Shown one piece after another: positions 45,527-54,466 of a stretch of DNA of 64,000 nt. Both the position numbers and the translations under genes were made by a program. Below the pieces are notes generated by a model, which saw only the letters and a list, made by a program, of their open reading frames with translations, made no database searches and was not told the origin of the DNA. Each line of letters begins with the position of its first letter. The stretch's first letter is position 1. Source of the stretch: JBKBII01 sp046299415 (GTDB lineage: Bacteria > Pseudomonadota > Gammaproteobacteria > Ectothiorhodospirales > Ectothiorhodospiraceae); the NCBI GenBank assembly GCA_046299415.1, contig JBKBII010000001.1:372001-436000 (forward strand), read 5' to 3'.

Positions 45527-46978
45527 ATGAGTCATACAAACCGACAGCGATGCGATCTCGTCATCGACATTGGCGGAACGCACATTCGATGGACGCGCTA
45601 TGCGGTCCCCCGCCTTTCGGCTCGTGCTTCAATCGAAGCCAGCGACAGACTTGATCGCCATGAGAGCAACGCTTGCGACGGACTGGTTTCGTCGCTGCGA
45701 TCGAGCATCTTTCCGAGTCTCGAAAGCTTTCTTATGGAGTTACTCGGTCAGCTCGAAGGACGAGATGTCCTGTTGCGAGGTCCAACGCCTTTGGCTGATC
45801 ACTGCTGCGAAGAACCCGTGTCCGTCCGGTCAGTCATCATCGCCGTTCCCGGTCCGGTAAAACGCGTGGTGACGCCGACATCAAGGCCGCGAGAAGTCGA
45901 GCACGCTAACGGGAATGACACTAGGCCTGGCAGGCAGTGCCCTGATATCAAACCCCTTTTAAGCGTCAATCACTTTGCGCGATTTACCAATTTGCCATGG
46001 CCCGACGTCGATGAACTGTCTCTGAGCCAGCGCTTCTCTCGACCCGTCCGCCTGATCAACGATCTCGCCGCCATGGCGCTGTCCGTCGGCGTTGCGACGA
46101 TAGCGACGGCTGTTTCATCTCCGCAGCCATCGATCCGAGCAACCTCACCATCAATTATTGGCGACTCACGATCCGATGAGGCTTCATCGCTAACAGGTCC
46201 GGCCCCTACAACCCGAATCAGCGCGCGCAACACGCTGGACGAGCAGTCCATGCTTGGCTTGACTCGGCACGCCCAGGCTGCTGTTTGGCCACTCGCGGGC
46301 AGCCCACCGATCGACACCTCTGCGCCGATATTGGTGGTCGGGATCGGCACCGGCTTTGGTTCAGCGTTACGCGTGCCCATACCTTCAACACACGACGTTG
46401 CGGACTCTCCACCCGGAGGTGCCCCGTTTTCCTTGCAAGACGCGCGTCGCGAAAACGAGTCCACTCAAACAGCGGCCATCGTGATCGCGGGCGAAGGGGG
46501 TCATGCGCGGCTGGATCTGAGCGGACTCAAAAGCCCCCCGCCTGCGGCAGCCGTCTCGCGAGAACATTGGTTGAGCGGTGGCGGTCTGGTGCGCTTTGCG
46601 GTTGCTCGACTCGATCGAGCAGAGTCCGAGCGGCTATTCGGTTCCGGATCTCCAGATCTCGAGCCCGCTGCGCCCGTGGCTTTGCTGGAGGCGGCGCGTG
46701 ACGGTGACAAAACCGCCTGCCGAGTCATGGATGAGTGGGTCGATCTTCTTGCCGGTGCACTCGCCGATCTGGCGCTCGGCGCGGTCCCGACTGGAGGAAT
46801 TGTGCTCGGCGGTGGAGTGACCGAACACGTCTCGGCGTGGCTGGATCGGCCGCGTTTACGCGATGCCTTTTGTCAACGGTCGCCAATGGAATCTTTGCTC
46901 GAAACGATTCCGCTTGGTCGGCTCGGCGGTCATGAGCCCTCGTTGCTCGGCCTTCGAACACTATGCGAGCGGCTTTAG
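45527..46978 (+). CDS. glk: Glucokinase (Glk family) with large insertions
   Basis: Phosphorylates glucose at C6. Motifs of the E. coli-type Glk family run in order: phosphate-binding LVIDIGGTHIRW (usual Asn is His), the substrate strand ending LINDLAAMALSV with the catalytic Asp, VVGIGTGFGSAL, IAGEGGHARLDLSG, LSGGGLV and GGIVLGGGVTEHV. The protein has 483 residues against about 320 in the family. Insertions lie at about 40-100, 115-145 and 190-265 and are Ser/Thr/Pro/Arg-rich. The active-site blocks all survive, so it is probably active, though glucose specificity is inferred. Confidence 0.85.
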   Translation: MSHTNRQRCDLVIDIGGTHIRWTRYAVPRLSARASIEASDRLDRHESNACDGLVSSLRSSIFPSLESFLMELLGQLEGRDVLLRGPTPLADHCCEEPVSVRSVIIAVPGPVKRVVTPTSRPREVEHANGNDTRPGRQCPDIKPLLSVNHFARFTNLPWPDVDELSLSQRFSRPVRLINDLAAMALSVGVATIATAVSSPQPSIRATSPSIIGDSRSDEASSLTGPAPTTRISARNTLDEQSMLGLTRHAQAAVWPLAGSPPIDTSAPILVVGIGTGFGSALRVPIPSTHDVADSPPGGAPFSLQDARRENESTQTAAIVIAGEGGHARLDLSGLKSPPPAAAVSREHWLSGGGLVRFAVARLDRAESERLFGSGSPDLEPAAPVALLEAARDGDKTACRVMDEWVDLLAGALADLALGAVPTGGIVLGGGVTEHVSAWLDRPRLRDAFCQRSPMESLLETIPLGRLGGHEPSLLGLRTLCERL

Positions 46979-47273
46979 ACTTGATCTCGACGTAAAGGCG
47001 ATCCGGCAAACGCTGCATCACAGCGTATGGAATCGGTTCTCAGCCACTATTTTTCGGCCATCCAACTGATCGCCGATTCGAGCGGGTACGAACGATGGAA
47101 TCCGCTCAAGCTTTCGGTGTCCGCGAGAGCTTATGTCCCAACGCATCTCGTCCGATGACCAAGCAGATCCGCGACACAAACAGCTGAAATCACCCCGAGC
47201 CCAGCCGAGCATCACCGGCCCGGCTCGTGGCTTCGGTACAATGGAGAGACACGTCGATCTGGAGCTTTTTTGC

Positions 47274-47654
47274 ATGCCTGAGCACGTCCCCGATGTCCGT
47301 ATCTCGGTCGTTACGCGCTTTCTTCCGGAGCAGTCAGAGCCTGAGCGACAGCGCTACGTGTTTGCCTACCAGATCACGATCGCCAACCACGGCGAAGAAA
47401 GCGTCCACCTGCTCAACCGTCACTGGATCATCAAAGACGCTCGCGAGCAAACTCAAGAAGTTCGCGGTGAGGGTGTGGTCGGGCAGCAACCACTGATCGC
47501 GCCGGGCGACCACTTTGAATACACGTCCGGGACCATGATCGAGACGCCGATCGGAATCATGCAGGGCAGTTACGAGATGCGAACGGCGTCAGGCATGACG
47601 TTTGAGGCCGAGATCCCGCCGTTCACCCTGTCGGTCCCCGGCAGCCTGCACTGA
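47274..47654 (+). CDS. apaG: ApaG protein
   Basis: A 126-residue beta-sandwich protein of the ApaG/polymerase-delta-interacting fold. Key blocks are RYVFAYQITIANHG, HWIIKDA, GEGVVGQQPLIAPGDHFEYT and GIMQGSYEMRT. Biochemical role is not settled; it is nearly always next to apaH, as here (7 bp apart). The ATG at 47274 matches family N-termini and has GGAG nine bases upstream; an in-frame start at 47133 would add 47 unconserved residues. Confidence 0.95.
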   Translation: MPEHVPDVRISVVTRFLPEQSEPERQRYVFAYQITIANHGEESVHLLNRHWIIKDAREQTQEVRGEGVVGQQPLIAPGDHFEYTSGTMIETPIGIMQGSYEMRTASGMTFEAEIPPFTLSVPGSLH

Positions 47655-47661
47655 TCTCGCG

Positions 47662-48507
47662 ATGAGTGTGTACGCCATCGGTGATATTCAGGGTTGTGCA
47701 GCGGCGTTGGACCGGCTGTTGAACGCTGTCAAGTTTGATCGTGTTCAAGATCAGCTTTGGTTTGTGGGCGATTTGGTCAATCGTGGGCCGGATTCGCTCG
47801 GCGCTCTGAGACGGATTCGAGGACTCGGGCCGGCAGCGGTCTGTGTACTGGGCAATCACGACCTCCACCTACTGGCTGTTCATGAGGGCCTTCGTGAGGC
47901 GCGACCACGCGATACCCTAGCGGACATCCTTGCGGCCGACGATCGCGACGAACTGATCGAATGGCTGGCGTCGCGCCCCCTGCTTCATTACGACTCGACT
48001 CTTGAATGGGCGATGGTTCACGCGGGACTTCCTTCGCAGTGGACCTGGGTCGAGGCGCAGCAACAAGCGCGAAGGGTCGAGACGCTTCTACGTGACTCCA
48101 CAGATCGACGAGACTTTCTGGCTCAGATGTACGGCAATGAGCCCGCACGTTGGGATCAAGCGATCAACAGCATCGAACAGGCCCGCTTCACTATCAATGC
48201 GCTGACGAGGATGCGCGTTGTCCGCCGTGACGGAGCGCTGGACTTCAGCTTCGACGGCGAGCCGTCAAACGCACCCACAGACACGATTCCGTGGACTGAC
48301 GTGTTGGCAGCGGACATTCCCAATCTCGTCTGTGGCCACTGGTCAGCTGCTGGTCTGCGTAGAACCCGCAGGACTTTGCAGATCGACACAGGTTGCGTTT
48401 GGTTGCGCCAACTCACGGCTGTACGTTTGACCGCACACCAAGGCCCGGAAGCCTGCGAGGTTATTCAGATCGATTGCGACGACTCGGTGCAAGAAGTCGC
48501 CTCGTAA
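47662..48507 (+). CDS. apaH: Bis(5'-nucleosyl)-tetraphosphatase, symmetrical
   Basis: A 281-residue metallophosphatase that splits Ap4A into two ADP and, in E. coli, removes Np4-type RNA caps. Metal-binding motifs are YAIGDIQGC, GDLVNRGPDS and LGNHDLHLLAVHEG, with MVHAGLP further on. The ATG at 47662 is chosen since the motif starts three residues later; upstream codons overlap apaG. It is convergent with the PAP2 gene. Confidence 0.96.
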   Translation: MSVYAIGDIQGCAAALDRLLNAVKFDRVQDQLWFVGDLVNRGPDSLGALRRIRGLGPAAVCVLGNHDLHLLAVHEGLREARPRDTLADILAADDRDELIEWLASRPLLHYDSTLEWAMVHAGLPSQWTWVEAQQQARRVETLLRDSTDRRDFLAQMYGNEPARWDQAINSIEQARFTINALTRMRVVRRDGALDFSFDGEPSNAPTDTIPWTDVLAADIPNLVCGHWSAAGLRRTRRTLQIDTGCVWLRQLTAVRLTAHQGPEACEVIQIDCDDSVQEVAS

Positions 48508-48599
48508 AATCATGGCACAGGGCATAAAGAGGCACAGAGGCCCCATGGATCCCAACTCGAGTGGATCCCGGAATGTCAGCGGGGCGTCGTTCTCTTGGT

Positions 48600-48618
48600 G
48601 CTGCCCACCGGGGGCAGC
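48600..48618. terminator. Candidate hairpin between convergent apaH and PAP2 genes
   Basis: GCTGCCC (48600-48606) and GGGCAGC (48612-48618) form a GC-rich 7-bp stem with a 5-nt loop. It lies in the gap between convergent genes, the expected place for a two-way terminator, but neither strand has a following T run. Confidence 0.4.
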
Positions 48619-48634
48619 GGGATCAGGGTTTCGA

Positions 48635-49165
48635 TTACCAAGCGCCGAGCGCGATCAAGCTCAGATACGCGACCGAAAAACCGATTCCAGCGCCGACCAC
48701 GACGTCGCTCGGATAGTGCAAACCGAGAACGAGCCTCGACGCGGCCACCATTAACGCGAAAGGAACGACCAGCCACGCCCACACCGGGAAGTAGTGCAAC
48801 AAGACGACGGTAAAACCGACGGCGTGCATCGTGTGACCTGAGGGGAAGCTGAACTCGTCGAGGGGTGCGACGCTGCGGGTCAGCGTGTCACTACGATTGC
48901 ATGGGCGACAACGCGTGGTGCTCGCTTTGAGGGCTTTATACAACGGGAGCGAGATCAACCCCACGATCGCCATATGGATGGCTGCAACACCACCCGGCCA
49001 ACCGTAAATGAATGGCAGCAACACCATCAGCACATACCAGAACACGCCGTCCCCGAGTCGGCTGACAGTGCCGAAGGTTCGACTCAGAAGACGCTGACGG
49101 TTGCAACGATTAAATGCGCTGCAAACTTCAAGCTCGATGGCGTCCATTCGTTCAAGAAATCGCAT
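48635..49165 (-). CDS. PAP2 family membrane phosphatase
   Basis: A 176-residue membrane protein with four to five helices. The phosphatase motifs are KASTTRCRP, FPSGHTMHAV and SRLVLGLHYPSD. Such enzymes remove phosphate from phosphatidate or polyprenyl diphosphates. GAGG lies six bases before the ATG at 49165, which falls inside the end of the glycosyltransferase gene (14-bp overlap), so the two are co-translated. Confidence 0.9.
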   Translation of the reverse strand: MRFLERMDAIELEVCSAFNRCNRQRLLSRTFGTVSRLGDGVFWYVLMVLLPFIYGWPGGVAAIHMAIVGLISLPLYKALKASTTRCRPCNRSDTLTRSVAPLDEFSFPSGHTMHAVGFTVVLLHYFPVWAWLVVPFALMVAASRLVLGLHYPSDVVVGAGIGFSVAYLSLIALGAW

Positions 49166-50372
49166 CGTGCACCTCGTCAATGACCGTGGAACCGTCCTCG
49201 AACATCAAATCCTCGACCCGTGAGACGATCCGGCCCCACGAAAGCGAGGCACCTCGTTCTCGCGCCTGTTGGCCCATCTCACGCCATTCGTTCACCTTGG
49301 CAGCTACTCGCGCCGCTGCGGCCACAAAGCGCTCGCCACTGCGCTCTTCGGCCTTGTCGAGCTCAACCAAAAAGCCCGAGCATTCATCGACAACGTGTTC
49401 ATGCGCTGCCGCGTAGTCGTAAGCCCACGTCGGCAGGCCGCTGGCCATAGCTTCAAGATAGACGTTGCCGTAAGTCTCTGAAGTTGAGGCAAATAGAAAC
49501 AGGTCTGCTGACGCATAGTGAGCCGCCAAGGCTTCGCCGCGCTGCACCCCGGCAAAGTGACAATCGGGGCAGTCTTTGCTGACTGAATTACGTGATGGCC
49601 CATCGCCGACAAGAACCAGACGAGCGTCGGGAAGGCGCTCGCGTAAGGCCTCGAATGCGCGCACGGTTACCGCAAGATTCTTTTCGGGGGCCAGACGACC
49701 GACATAGAGCGCAACGGGCGTTGCCTCGTCCGCACCCCACTGCAAGCGCAGCGCTGCATCGCGTCGCCCTGGATTGAACAGGGCTGTATCAACGCCACGC
49801 CCCAGAACCTCAACACGCTCAAAGCCTCGTTCGGTCAGTTCATCCCGTAGCTTCGCGGTTGGCACAACCGTCGCACGGCAGCGGTTGTGAAAGCGGCGCA
49901 ATTGCGCGGCAACCAGCGGCTCCAGAAAGCCGACGCCGTAGAAACGACTGTACTGGTGAAAGTTGGTGTGAAAGCCACTCAGCACCGGAATTTCGAGCTG
50001 ACGTGCTGCGGCCAGAGCCGACTGACCGAGCGGACCCTCGGTCGCAATGTAGACGGCGTCCGGACGCCGTTGTGTCCAGCGCCGCAGTAACCGGCGTTTA
50101 GCTGGAAAGCCAAACCGCAACTGGGTGTAGAACGGAATCGGCATGCCCGGAAGGCGCAGTGTATCGGCATTCAAGTCATCGTCACTGGGCGAGACCGTCT
50201 CGTTGTCTTGACGGGGTCGTATTACGCCTACGTCATGACCGCGGTCCCGAAGGCCGTCCACGACATTGCGGAGCATGTGTGCAACCCCATTGACCTCGGG
50301 AAAGTAGGTCTCAGTGACGACATCGATGCACCGGGTTCTGGTAGATGGGCGCTGCACTTGCGGCTGTGTCAT
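49152..50372 (-). CDS. Glycosyltransferase family 4 (mannosyltransferase-like)
   Basis: A 406-residue GT-B enzyme. The N-terminal domain has VTETYFPEVNGVAHMLRNVV and GFHTNFHQYSRFYG; the C-terminal domain has ALYVGRLAPEKNL, LVGDGP and the donor-binding ASTSETYGNVYLEAMASGLP. These are typical of GT4 enzymes such as phosphatidyl-inositol or diacylglycerol glycosyltransferases. With the PAP2 phosphatase and acyltransferases next to it, a glycolipid role is plausible; donor and acceptor are unknown. GGGAG precedes the ATG. Confidence 0.88.
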   Translation of the reverse strand: MTQPQVQRPSTRTRCIDVVTETYFPEVNGVAHMLRNVVDGLRDRGHDVGVIRPRQDNETVSPSDDDLNADTLRLPGMPIPFYTQLRFGFPAKRRLLRRWTQRRPDAVYIATEGPLGQSALAAARQLEIPVLSGFHTNFHQYSRFYGVGFLEPLVAAQLRRFHNRCRATVVPTAKLRDELTERGFERVEVLGRGVDTALFNPGRRDAALRLQWGADEATPVALYVGRLAPEKNLAVTVRAFEALRERLPDARLVLVGDGPSRNSVSKDCPDCHFAGVQRGEALAAHYASADLFLFASTSETYGNVYLEAMASGLPTWAYDYAAAHEHVVDECSGFLVELDKAEERSGERFVAAAARVAAKVNEWREMGQQARERGASLSWGRIVSRVEDLMFEDGSTVIDEVHDAIS

Positions 50373-50473
50373 GAGTCTCCCGTCAACCCGACAGGGTTGT
50401 TTGCGGTTTCTGGTCGGTCCGACTGATTGCTTTGAATTGCAATCCCCGGCTGGGTGTTGCCCTCAAGACTGCG

Positions 50474-51349
50474 CTAGGCGCGACGGGTGCGACGGATGAC
50501 AGGAACATTCAAAGCGTTGGCGATTGCTTTCTCTGCCTTACGAGCCAACTCATCGCGTGAGGTGTACGGTGGGGTTATGCGGGGCAGCACATAGACCCCG
50601 ACGTGAGTCTGCTTGCGCGTCAGTACCGTCCACAGCGACTTCGTCAATGGCACCTCGTCGACGAAAGCGGCGGCCGAAAACGCCTCGCCGGGTTCCAAGC
50701 GGTATCCAATCGCGACGGGTTGAACTGGGGCACCGGTAACGATCACGGGTGCAAATAAGCGCGCGTGGAAGCTGAAAACCTGTAATCCGTTGCTGGTGGT
50801 GGCCTCAGGAAAGATCGCAGCCTGACGCGACAACCCGTCATCCCGACCCAGAATTACAGCTTGAAGCACGTCTGCCATTGCAGAGGCCTGGTGTGCGCCA
50901 CGCTGTAAAAACAACACACGCTGATAGCGGCTCATCCAGCCGATCAGCGGCCATTTCGCGATTTCTGCCTTGGCCACAAAGGCTGGATCGAATCTCATTC
51001 CCAGGATCGGGATATCGAGCCACGAGACGTGGTTCGAGACGAGAAGTTGACCGGAATCCGTGCGGTCGTCATCACCTAGGCCAGAGTCGCCGTCGCCTGT
51101 GCTCAACGCGCCCTCGATAGCGGCGTCGGTCTCGGCCGAAGTGGCTGAGCCAACCTCGCCATTCGGAAGGCTTCCGATGTCGTGCCAAGTCACATGGACA
51201 CCCGCGATGGCCAGAGCCCGCGCATACCACGCTTGCCGAACTTGAGCGAGGTCAGCTGGACGAGAGCGCAACCGCCAAGTCTGGAAAAGCCCAACCATCA
51301 GATGGATAACAATCAGGAACAACCTAGAACTCCCCCGCCACCATCGCAT
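50474..51349 (-). CDS. olsA: 1-acyl-glycerol-3-phosphate/lyso-ornithine-lipid acyltransferase (PlsC/OlsA-like)
   Basis: A 291-residue membrane acyltransferase. An N-terminal hydrophobic helix (about 9-26) is followed by the PlsC domain with catalytic HVSWLD (HX4D), LFLQRG and FPEATTSNG, then VQPVAIGY. An Asp/Ser-rich insert separates the helix from the domain. It overlaps the preceding OlsB-like gene by 26 bp; that pairing points to lyso-ornithine lipid O-acylation, although a general PlsC role is also possible. Confidence 0.82.
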   Translation of the reverse strand: MRWWRGSSRLFLIVIHLMVGLFQTWRLRSRPADLAQVRQAWYARALAIAGVHVTWHDIGSLPNGEVGSATSAETDAAIEGALSTGDGDSGLGDDDRTDSGQLLVSNHVSWLDIPILGMRFDPAFVAKAEIAKWPLIGWMSRYQRVLFLQRGAHQASAMADVLQAVILGRDDGLSRQAAIFPEATTSNGLQVFSFHARLFAPVIVTGAPVQPVAIGYRLEPGEAFSAAAFVDEVPLTKSLWTVLTRKQTHVGVYVLPRITPPYTSRDELARKAEKAIANALNVPVIRRTRRA

Positions 51350-52247
51350 CGTTCGGCTCCGCTACGCGTACATCACGCAAGAAGTGACGATGGTATCGGG
51401 CCGGGATGCGTTGCACATCGAGAAAGATAAAAACATCGGCGGTACCGAACGCCGGGTCGTAACACGGCGGGCCACACAGATAAGCACCGAGCCGGAGATA
51501 ACCCTTTAACAGCGGCGGCGGCGCAAAGCTAGTCGTACTGGAAGTGCGCTCGATGTCGCCGCGTTCGAGATCGAAGCCGGCTTCGGTCAGGCCGTGCAAA
51601 GGCTGTACACGCAACGATTCAGGACCCATGTGGCGCGTGCAAAGTGCATCGAGCCAGCTCGCGGTCAGATGGTCATTCGCTGGAATAGGCACACTGGCAC
51701 ACCCGATCATGGCATCGAATGATTCGGAGACCATGTAACGGGCCAGTCCGGCCCAAAGGCTCGCGATCGCTCCACCGCCACGATAGGCGGGGTCGACGCA
51801 GGTTCGCCCGACCTCCATGACGCGTTCGGGAAGGTCACGCAGTCCGGAGAGATCAAATTCGCCCTGAGAGTAGAACCCACCCGCCGTCCATGCCCGGCTT
51901 CCGGTGAGAATGCGCGTGCTCGCGATCAGACGACGCGAAACGGCGTCACGAACCAACAAATGGTCGCAAAAATCATCCCAGGCGTCGTGGTCGAAGCCGG
52001 GGCCAAGTTCACGATGCACGGGGAGTTCTGCGCCCATCTCATCGTGGAATACACGCCAGCGCAGACTTTGACTCTCGCGGACGTCGGACGTCGATTGCGC
52101 AAGCTCCACAATGAGCGGACCATGAGGCTCCGCATCGCTCACCGAAGCATCAGGAGCTCTCGGAGCTCCCATCGGCTGTCTAACTGTTTCCGCATCCGAG
52201 AGACGTTCGAACAAAGAATCGTTGCTGAGTGGAACCGTTGCCGACAT
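51324..52247 (-). CDS. olsB: L-ornithine N-alpha-acyltransferase-like protein (OlsB, GNAT fold)
   Basis: A 307-residue GNAT-like acyltransferase. It carries SLRWRVFHDEMGAELP, a DHLLVRD block and MEVGRTCVDPAYRGGGAI, as in OlsB proteins that put a 3-hydroxyacyl chain on ornithine. The C-terminal half has LLKGYLRLGAYLCGPPCYDPAFGTADVFI (in part), typical of the family. The ATG at 52247 has GAGG eight bases upstream. The first 50 residues are variable. Together with the next gene it would make ornithine lipids, phosphorus-free membrane lipids often used under phosphate shortage. Confidence 0.87.
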   Translation of the reverse strand: MSATVPLSNDSLFERLSDAETVRQPMGAPRAPDASVSDAEPHGPLIVELAQSTSDVRESQSLRWRVFHDEMGAELPVHRELGPGFDHDAWDDFCDHLLVRDAVSRRLIASTRILTGSRAWTAGGFYSQGEFDLSGLRDLPERVMEVGRTCVDPAYRGGGAIASLWAGLARYMVSESFDAMIGCASVPIPANDHLTASWLDALCTRHMGPESLRVQPLHGLTEAGFDLERGDIERTSSTTSFAPPPLLKGYLRLGAYLCGPPCYDPAFGTADVFIFLDVQRIPARYHRHFLRDVRVAEPNDAMVAGEF

Positions 52248-52460
52248 GCCGAAACCTCGCGTTAACTCCCTCAAGGTTGCGGCCGCAGTCTTTTCAGAAC
52301 GGTGACTCAGCGGTGATGATTCTATGAATTTTCATAAATCGCGGCCCATCGGTTAGCTTCTGACCCACTTTGCCGACACGATCTTCAGATGCATTCGGCA
52401 ACCCTATGGCCTCAAGCCATGGGTCCGCTCGATGGACCGAATCCGTTCGAGTTGAGTGGA

Positions 52461-54341
52461 TCATTCGTCAAGCCGGTCCTGCGATGAATCCGCAAAATGA
52501 TCAAAGCCGACTCGCGTCAAACGCTCTAATAGCAGGCGCTCGGCGTTGGACAGCGCTGATGTTCCAACACTTGTCGATTTCTTGTGTCGGTAGGTTTCAC
52601 CGCGGTTTTCTTCGTGTCTGAGTGCGGGCGTCTTCTCAGTCTCGCCGACTTCTTCGGCACTCACGCCATGTTGGGAAATGGATGCCGTGGATTCGTCTCG
52701 TGCGATTCGCGAGTTCGCCGATTTTTGGCGGTGTTCCGCGTACTCATCGGCCGGCCATTGAGCGAGGACGCGAGCGCCGCGCCGCAAAACCACGGCTGGT
52801 GCCTCGCCTTCGGATATCGCGGTCACGTGTCCAATTCGCTGCGGCCCAATGTTGGCCAACCTCGACGAAGGTGACTCGTCGACACGCGTGTTCATCGACT
52901 TGATTGAATCAAAGCAGGCTGTTTCGACTTCGTCGCCCCAACCTACAAGGTCCGCGCCGTCAAAATCTGGCGGCGCTGTCCACAGCAGTTCAAAGTCCTC
53001 GCCACCACTCAGTGCCGCTACCCGTGTTTCGATCCAGGAATCTGGCGGCTCGACGAAGGACTCAGACAGCGATTCGGTCCCAGGTTGATTCTCAGAGCTT
53101 GAAGTCGCTGAGTCCAAAAGCCGGGAGCCTCCGGACGCGGTGCACTCATCGCCGCAAGGCTCCGACTTTTGCCCCTGGTTCGAGCCGTCTGGCGAAACAG
53201 AACGGTTGTCGGCGGAGCGGTCCGACGCCCTCGAACCGTTGATCTCTGTGTCGATCAGCACTCGGTCCAGATCAATCTCAACAATGACCCCAGATGCCTT
53301 CGCGATATGCCGCGCTTCAGCCAGCAAGCCATCGGAAATATCGATCACTGCCCCGACGCGCCCAAGCAATTGCCGCCCCAGCTTCAAACGTGCTCGCGGC
53401 CAGCACCAACGCTGAATCTCCGGTGGCGTGTCATCGGGTGATTTCGCGAGACGTTGGAGGTCGCGTTCACGCCGCAGAACCGCTAATCCCATCGCGGCGC
53501 CCCCTAGCGGCCCACCGACCCAAACGTCGTCTCCAGGCCGAGCCTCTGATCGCAACATTCCACCCGCGCGAGACGCTCCGCACGCGCCGCTGAGATCGCT
53601 CCAATAACCGTCAACGAAACACGCGGGATGGCCGGTGTCAACGGCATCTTCAACTGACTTGAGTGGCTTGGTTTTCGACTTTGCTGGCGTACTCGGCCGT
53701 TCACCGAATACCGAGATTGAAACGGCCAACGGGCCTTTGGTGGTGTCGCCTCCGAGGAGTGGTATTTCAAAAGCGGACGCGGCTGCTGTTAGTCCTGCGG
53801 AGAACTCAGCGAGCCAATCGCAACGCTCGACCGCGTCCTGTAAACGCATCGTCGCGGAACGATCCGAACGTCCTGAAAGCGTATTTTGAAAAATGGATTC
53901 GTCGGCGCTGTCAATGCCACCACCGACCGGTGAACTCATGGACGATGCCGACGACGCTTGCGCCTCGCTACACTCTTTAGTCCACAGCGGATCAGGTTGT
54001 CGTGAGTCGGGGAGTGTCAGTGAGAGCAGAAAACCACGAGGCCGAGCGCCCATGGCGGCAAGATCACTGGCCGCCGCAGCGAGTGCTCTCCACGCGACAA
54101 CCGCCGGGGGACAGCCCGGAAACCAATGACGCCCGAGGACCATCGTATCGACAGAGGCAACCTGAACCGGCGCCCGCGTCGTCCAGAGCGCTGCATCGTC
54201 TCCGATACCGACAGCGTTTGATCTCAAAGGCATTGACTCAAAGTCAATGTTCGAAACCGAATGCACAGACTTTTTACCATCGGATTGATTCGCCGATGGA
54301 CGTTTGAAATATCGCTCTATTAGCTCAAATTCGCTGCGCAT
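52461..54341 (-). CDS. thiL: Thiamine-monophosphate kinase with large insertions
   Basis: Phosphorylates thiamine monophosphate to thiamine diphosphate. ThiL blocks are in order: MRSEFELIERYFKRP, AVGIGDDAALW, VASVDTMVLGRHWFPG, AAAASDLAAMGARPRG, PLLGGDTTKGPLAVSISVFGE, IDISDGLLAEARHI and ALSGGEDFELLW. At 626 residues it is almost twice the usual 320. Long Ser/Asp/Glu-rich insertions break up the second half and about 95 extra residues follow the catalytic domain. The ATG at 54341 has GAGG eight bases upstream. It follows nusB; the usual next gene, pgpA, is absent and olsB is found instead. Confidence 0.9.
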   Translation of the reverse strand: MRSEFELIERYFKRPSANQSDGKKSVHSVSNIDFESMPLRSNAVGIGDDAALWTTRAPVQVASVDTMVLGRHWFPGCPPAVVAWRALAAAASDLAAMGARPRGFLLSLTLPDSRQPDPLWTKECSEAQASSASSMSSPVGGGIDSADESIFQNTLSGRSDRSATMRLQDAVERCDWLAEFSAGLTAAASAFEIPLLGGDTTKGPLAVSISVFGERPSTPAKSKTKPLKSVEDAVDTGHPACFVDGYWSDLSGACGASRAGGMLRSEARPGDDVWVGGPLGGAAMGLAVLRRERDLQRLAKSPDDTPPEIQRWCWPRARLKLGRQLLGRVGAVIDISDGLLAEARHIAKASGVIVEIDLDRVLIDTEINGSRASDRSADNRSVSPDGSNQGQKSEPCGDECTASGGSRLLDSATSSSENQPGTESLSESFVEPPDSWIETRVAALSGGEDFELLWTAPPDFDGADLVGWGDEVETACFDSIKSMNTRVDESPSSRLANIGPQRIGHVTAISEGEAPAVVLRRGARVLAQWPADEYAEHRQKSANSRIARDESTASISQHGVSAEEVGETEKTPALRHEENRGETYRHKKSTSVGTSALSNAERLLLERLTRVGFDHFADSSQDRLDE

Positions 54342-54466
54342 GACGCGCCTCGCTTTCGACGACGAGCGTGCTCGAAACGGTGCACGGCGTTCGAGCATCG
54401 ACCCGTTGAATCCCCACGCCGCGGTTGGAGTCGCGCATCATGAGACGCGCATTAGCGATGCTTGCA

